Below are positions 36,155 through 37,477 of a stretch of DNA of 37,477 bases, in pieces. The DNA is taken from assembly GCA_964612085.1 (NCBI GenBank), contig CAZTCJ010000032.1:1-37477 (forward strand). The letters run 5' to 3'. The position numbers and the translations under genes were made by a program. This DNA is from CAZTCJ01 sp964612085. GTDB lineage: Bacteria; Pseudomonadota; Alphaproteobacteria; JAJFIK01. Each line of letters starts with the position of its first letter. Position 1 is the first letter of the stretch. The notes under the pieces were generated by a model, which saw nothing but the letters and a program-made list of their open reading frames with translations, was not told where the DNA came from and did no database searches.

Positions 36155-36251
36155 GATCCCCTCCTCTCGAGAGAAAAAAGTCAGAATGTCAGGCATATGC
36201 AGGGAATTTTGAATCTCGCCTCCCCACGAAGAGGTACCAAAACATTGTTGG

Positions 36252-36269
36252 ATAACAGCTTCATGACAA
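36252..36269 (-). promoter_or_regulatory. PHO-box-like site upstream of phoX (proximal)
   Basis: Read on the minus strand: TTGTCATGAAGCTGTTAT. It matches 14 of 18 positions of the PhoB consensus CTGTCATAAAACTGTCAT, with heptamers exactly 11 bases apart. It lies about 100 bases upstream of the phoX GTG start. Confidence 0.6.
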
Positions 36270-36287
36270 AGCGCGACGGGCGGGTAT

Positions 36288-36305
36288 TTGACAGTTTTAT
36301 GTCAT
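36288..36305 (-). promoter_or_regulatory. PHO-box-like site upstream of phoX (distal)
   Basis: Read on the minus strand: ATGACATAAAACTGTCAA. It matches 15 of 18 positions of the PhoB consensus, including the central ATAAAACTGTCA. It is also partly palindromic (TGACA-N6-TGTCA), so it could be read from either side, including towards tatA. Confidence 0.65.
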
Positions 36306-36601
36306 TCTTCCGCATGGAGAGATATGCCTGTCAAAGCGTGTCGCCGGAAGCGTTTCGGACCGTTTCGGCCGGAAATTCTATGGACCCCGGCGGTGAAAGC
36401 TATCCGTGTCATAATTTCTTTATAATGAGAAGAGGACAGGGCGGCCTGAATCGCCTTGATTGCGGTCTTCGGATCCGCCACAGTGCGCGCCAATGGTAAT
36501 GGCGGGGCCGGTGCCTGCATTATAATCCTGTGCAAACCGGTTATGAAGCAATGGCGCTGACAGGATTGCGCGCATACGGATTATTGGGCGGAGGGTGGAA
36601 T

Positions 36602-36829
36602 ATGAGCGTGAGTGTCTGGCAAATCGCGCTGGTTCTGGTGCTGGTGGTGCTCTTGTTCGGGCGGGGCAAGATTTCCGAGCTGATGGGCGACGTGGCCAAA
36701 GGCATCAAGAGCTTCAAGAAAGGCATGGCCGACGACGAGGCGCCCGCCGATCCTGCGAAAGTCGCCCAGACCGTGCCCGATCCCGACCTGCGCCAAACTC
36801 AGGCCCAGGATACCGCCGTTAAAAGCTGA
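36602..36829 (+). CDS. tatA: Sec-independent protein translocase subunit TatA
   Basis: This is a 75-residue TatA. One N-terminal membrane helix (WQIALVLVLVVLLFG) is followed by the hinge FGRGKISELMGDVAKGIKSFKKG, an amphipathic helix, and a polar tail. Oligomers of TatA form the pore for folded proteins bearing twin-arginine signals. The ATG at 36602 has GGAGG about seven bases upstream; an upstream in-frame start at 36530 adds a non-homologous extension. It precedes tatB by 31 bases and diverges from phoX, which is itself a Tat substrate. Confidence 0.95.
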   Translation: MSVSVWQIALVLVLVVLLFGRGKISELMGDVAKGIKSFKKGMADDEAPADPAKVAQTVPDPDLRQTQAQDTAVKS

Positions 36830-36860
36830 CGACTATCATCCGTGGTGAGAGGGCCTTCGC

Positions 36861-37295
36861 ATGCCGCCGATCGGCTGTGTGGAACTGCTTGTGCTTGCGG
36901 TGATCGCGCTCTTGGTGATCGGCCCCCGCGATCTTCCCATGTTCTTGCGCGCGGCCGGACGGATGGGCCGCACGGTTAAAGGCATGGCCGGTGAGGTGCG
37001 CGAGAGCATCGACGAACTTGCCGATGAGGCCGAACTGACGGAACTGCGCAAGCAGGTGACGGCGGCCCGCGATCTCAATCCGGCCCGGAAGATCCGCACA
37101 GAGATCGACAAGGCGAAGAGCGACGTCACGTCGGCCTTCAATCCGCTTGCGGAGAAACCGGCGTCACCCCGCATGTCTCACGGCGCGTCTCCGGCACAAA
37201 AGCCCGTGGAGACCGTTGCCCCGGCTGAGACGGTCAATCCGAAAGATGATCAGAGCCCACCCGAACCGGCACCGAAGATCCTCGCGGCTTCATAA
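36861..37295 (+). CDS. tatB: Sec-independent protein translocase subunit TatB
   Basis: This is a 144-residue TatB. The N-terminal helix (CVELLVLAVIALLVIGPRDLP) has the conserved Glu early in the membrane segment and the GPRDLP hinge. It is followed by an amphipathic helix and a long charged helix (GEVRESIDELADEAELTELRKQV), then a Pro/Ala/Glu-rich tail. TatB forms the signal-peptide receptor with TatC. No tatC follows within the window: the next gene is a tRNA on the opposite strand. Confidence 0.93.
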   Translation: MPPIGCVELLVLAVIALLVIGPRDLPMFLRAAGRMGRTVKGMAGEVRESIDELADEAELTELRKQVTAARDLNPARKIRTEIDKAKSDVTSAFNPLAEKPASPRMSHGASPAQKPVETVAPAETVNPKDDQSPPEPAPKILAAS

Positions 37296-37356
37296 GCGCG
37301 GTGGCGGGGAGGGCGGCTAAGACTGAAACCCGTGCAGCCAGGGGCGCGGTCATACA

Positions 37357-37377
37357 TGTGACTAAAAATTTGTCACA
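37357..37377. repeat. Inverted repeat TGTGAC-N9-GTCACA between tatB and tRNA-Thr
   Basis: This is a perfect 6-base inverted repeat around an AT-only 9-base spacer, 61 bases after tatB. The arms resemble CRP half-sites but the spacing is 5 bases too long, and there is no T-run for an intrinsic terminator. It may be a regulator site or a weak bidirectional terminator. Confidence 0.35.
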
Positions 37378-37424
37378 CGATCTAAAATATTCCGCCGATG
37401 TTCCGAGCTAAGCTATTGATTTTT

Positions 37425-37477
37425 TGGTGCCGGCTGAGGGACTCGAACCCCCGACCCTCTGATTACAAATCAGATGC
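37425..37477 (-). tRNA. tRNA-Thr (anticodon TGT), 3' part, cut by window end
   Basis: The minus strand reads through an anticodon arm TCTGA-TTTGTAA-TCAGA (anticodon TGT, reading ACA codons), a variable region, a T-arm with TTCGAGT loop, the acceptor 3' strand AGCCGGC, discriminator A and an encoded CCA (37425-37427). The 5' half, including the D-arm, lies beyond the window. Confidence 0.95.

Larger units (their letters stand above)
36155..36601. other. Divergent intergenic region between phoX and tatA
   Basis: These 447 bases lie between the minus-strand phoX and plus-strand tatA. Besides two PHO-box-like elements they hold two perfect TATAAT hexamers on the plus strand (36421 and 36521), either of which could be the tatA -10, although neither has a good -35. 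A tandem repeat CGTTTCGGAC/CGTTTCGGCC occurs at 36351-36370. A short minus-strand frame opening with TTG at 36535 (77 codons) has no supporting features. Confidence 0.5.

Noticed and set aside
36302..36535. 77-codon minus-strand frame opening with TTG upstream of phoX
   Set aside because: It uses a rare start without a clear ribosome binding site, has no recognisable sequence and covers the regulatory region of phoX and tatA.

Overview
The window looks like chromosomal DNA from a GC-rich Gram-negative bacterium, most likely an alphaproteobacterium. The evidence is two TonB-dependent receptors, a complete outer-membrane type II secretion system (T2SS), a PEPxxWA-type C-terminal sorting signal of the kind common in sphingomonad-like alphaproteobacteria, a CioAB-type bd oxidase, a Tat-exported PhoX phosphatase and tatAB. 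I cannot assign a genus from the sequence alone.

Layout. 51-3708 (minus): a YeiH-family membrane protein, then cydA-cydB plus a tiny overlapping DUF2474-type gene, forming a cyanide-insensitive-type quinol oxidase operon. 4152-7283 (plus): a large TonB-dependent receptor with a clear terminator. 7402-8336 (minus): a 41-residue microprotein and a PEPxxWA-CTERM surface protein. 8599-14840 (plus): a probable metal-acquisition locus with two HupE/UreJ permeases (the first fused in frame to the remnant of another HupE/UreJ-type protein), a second TonB receptor, a sensor kinase and an OmpR-type regulator. 15087-16529 (plus): a CooC-like deviant-Walker-A ATPase with a small partner protein bearing a Cys-Cys pair. 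16710-22215 (plus): a translationally coupled cation cassette of P-type ATPase, CPA2 antiporter with an RCK domain, and tandem universal stress protein. 22330-32728 (plus): T2SS genes in the order gspG-E-F-H-I-J-L-M-C-D-K. 32744-33838 (minus): a thioredoxin-fold/2OG-Fe(II) oxygenase fusion. 33929-36154 (minus): phoX, with two PHO-box-like sites upstream. 36602-37295 (plus): tatA and tatB. 37425-37477 (minus): the 3' part of a tRNA-Thr(TGT) that runs off the window.

How the parts fit. PhoX carries a Tat signal and lies next to tatAB, so the export machinery adjoins a substrate; the PHO-box-like sites suggest phosphate-starvation control. The T2SS could move Tat-exported proteins across the outer membrane, but its prepilin peptidase is not in the window. 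The HupE/TonB/two-component block followed by a CooC-like ATPase is the best candidate for an undescribed system: it looks like uptake, sensing and intracellular handling of a transition metal (nickel or cobalt by family analogy), yet no nickel enzyme is encoded nearby. Functions are inferred from recognised motifs and family knowledge; no database search was run.
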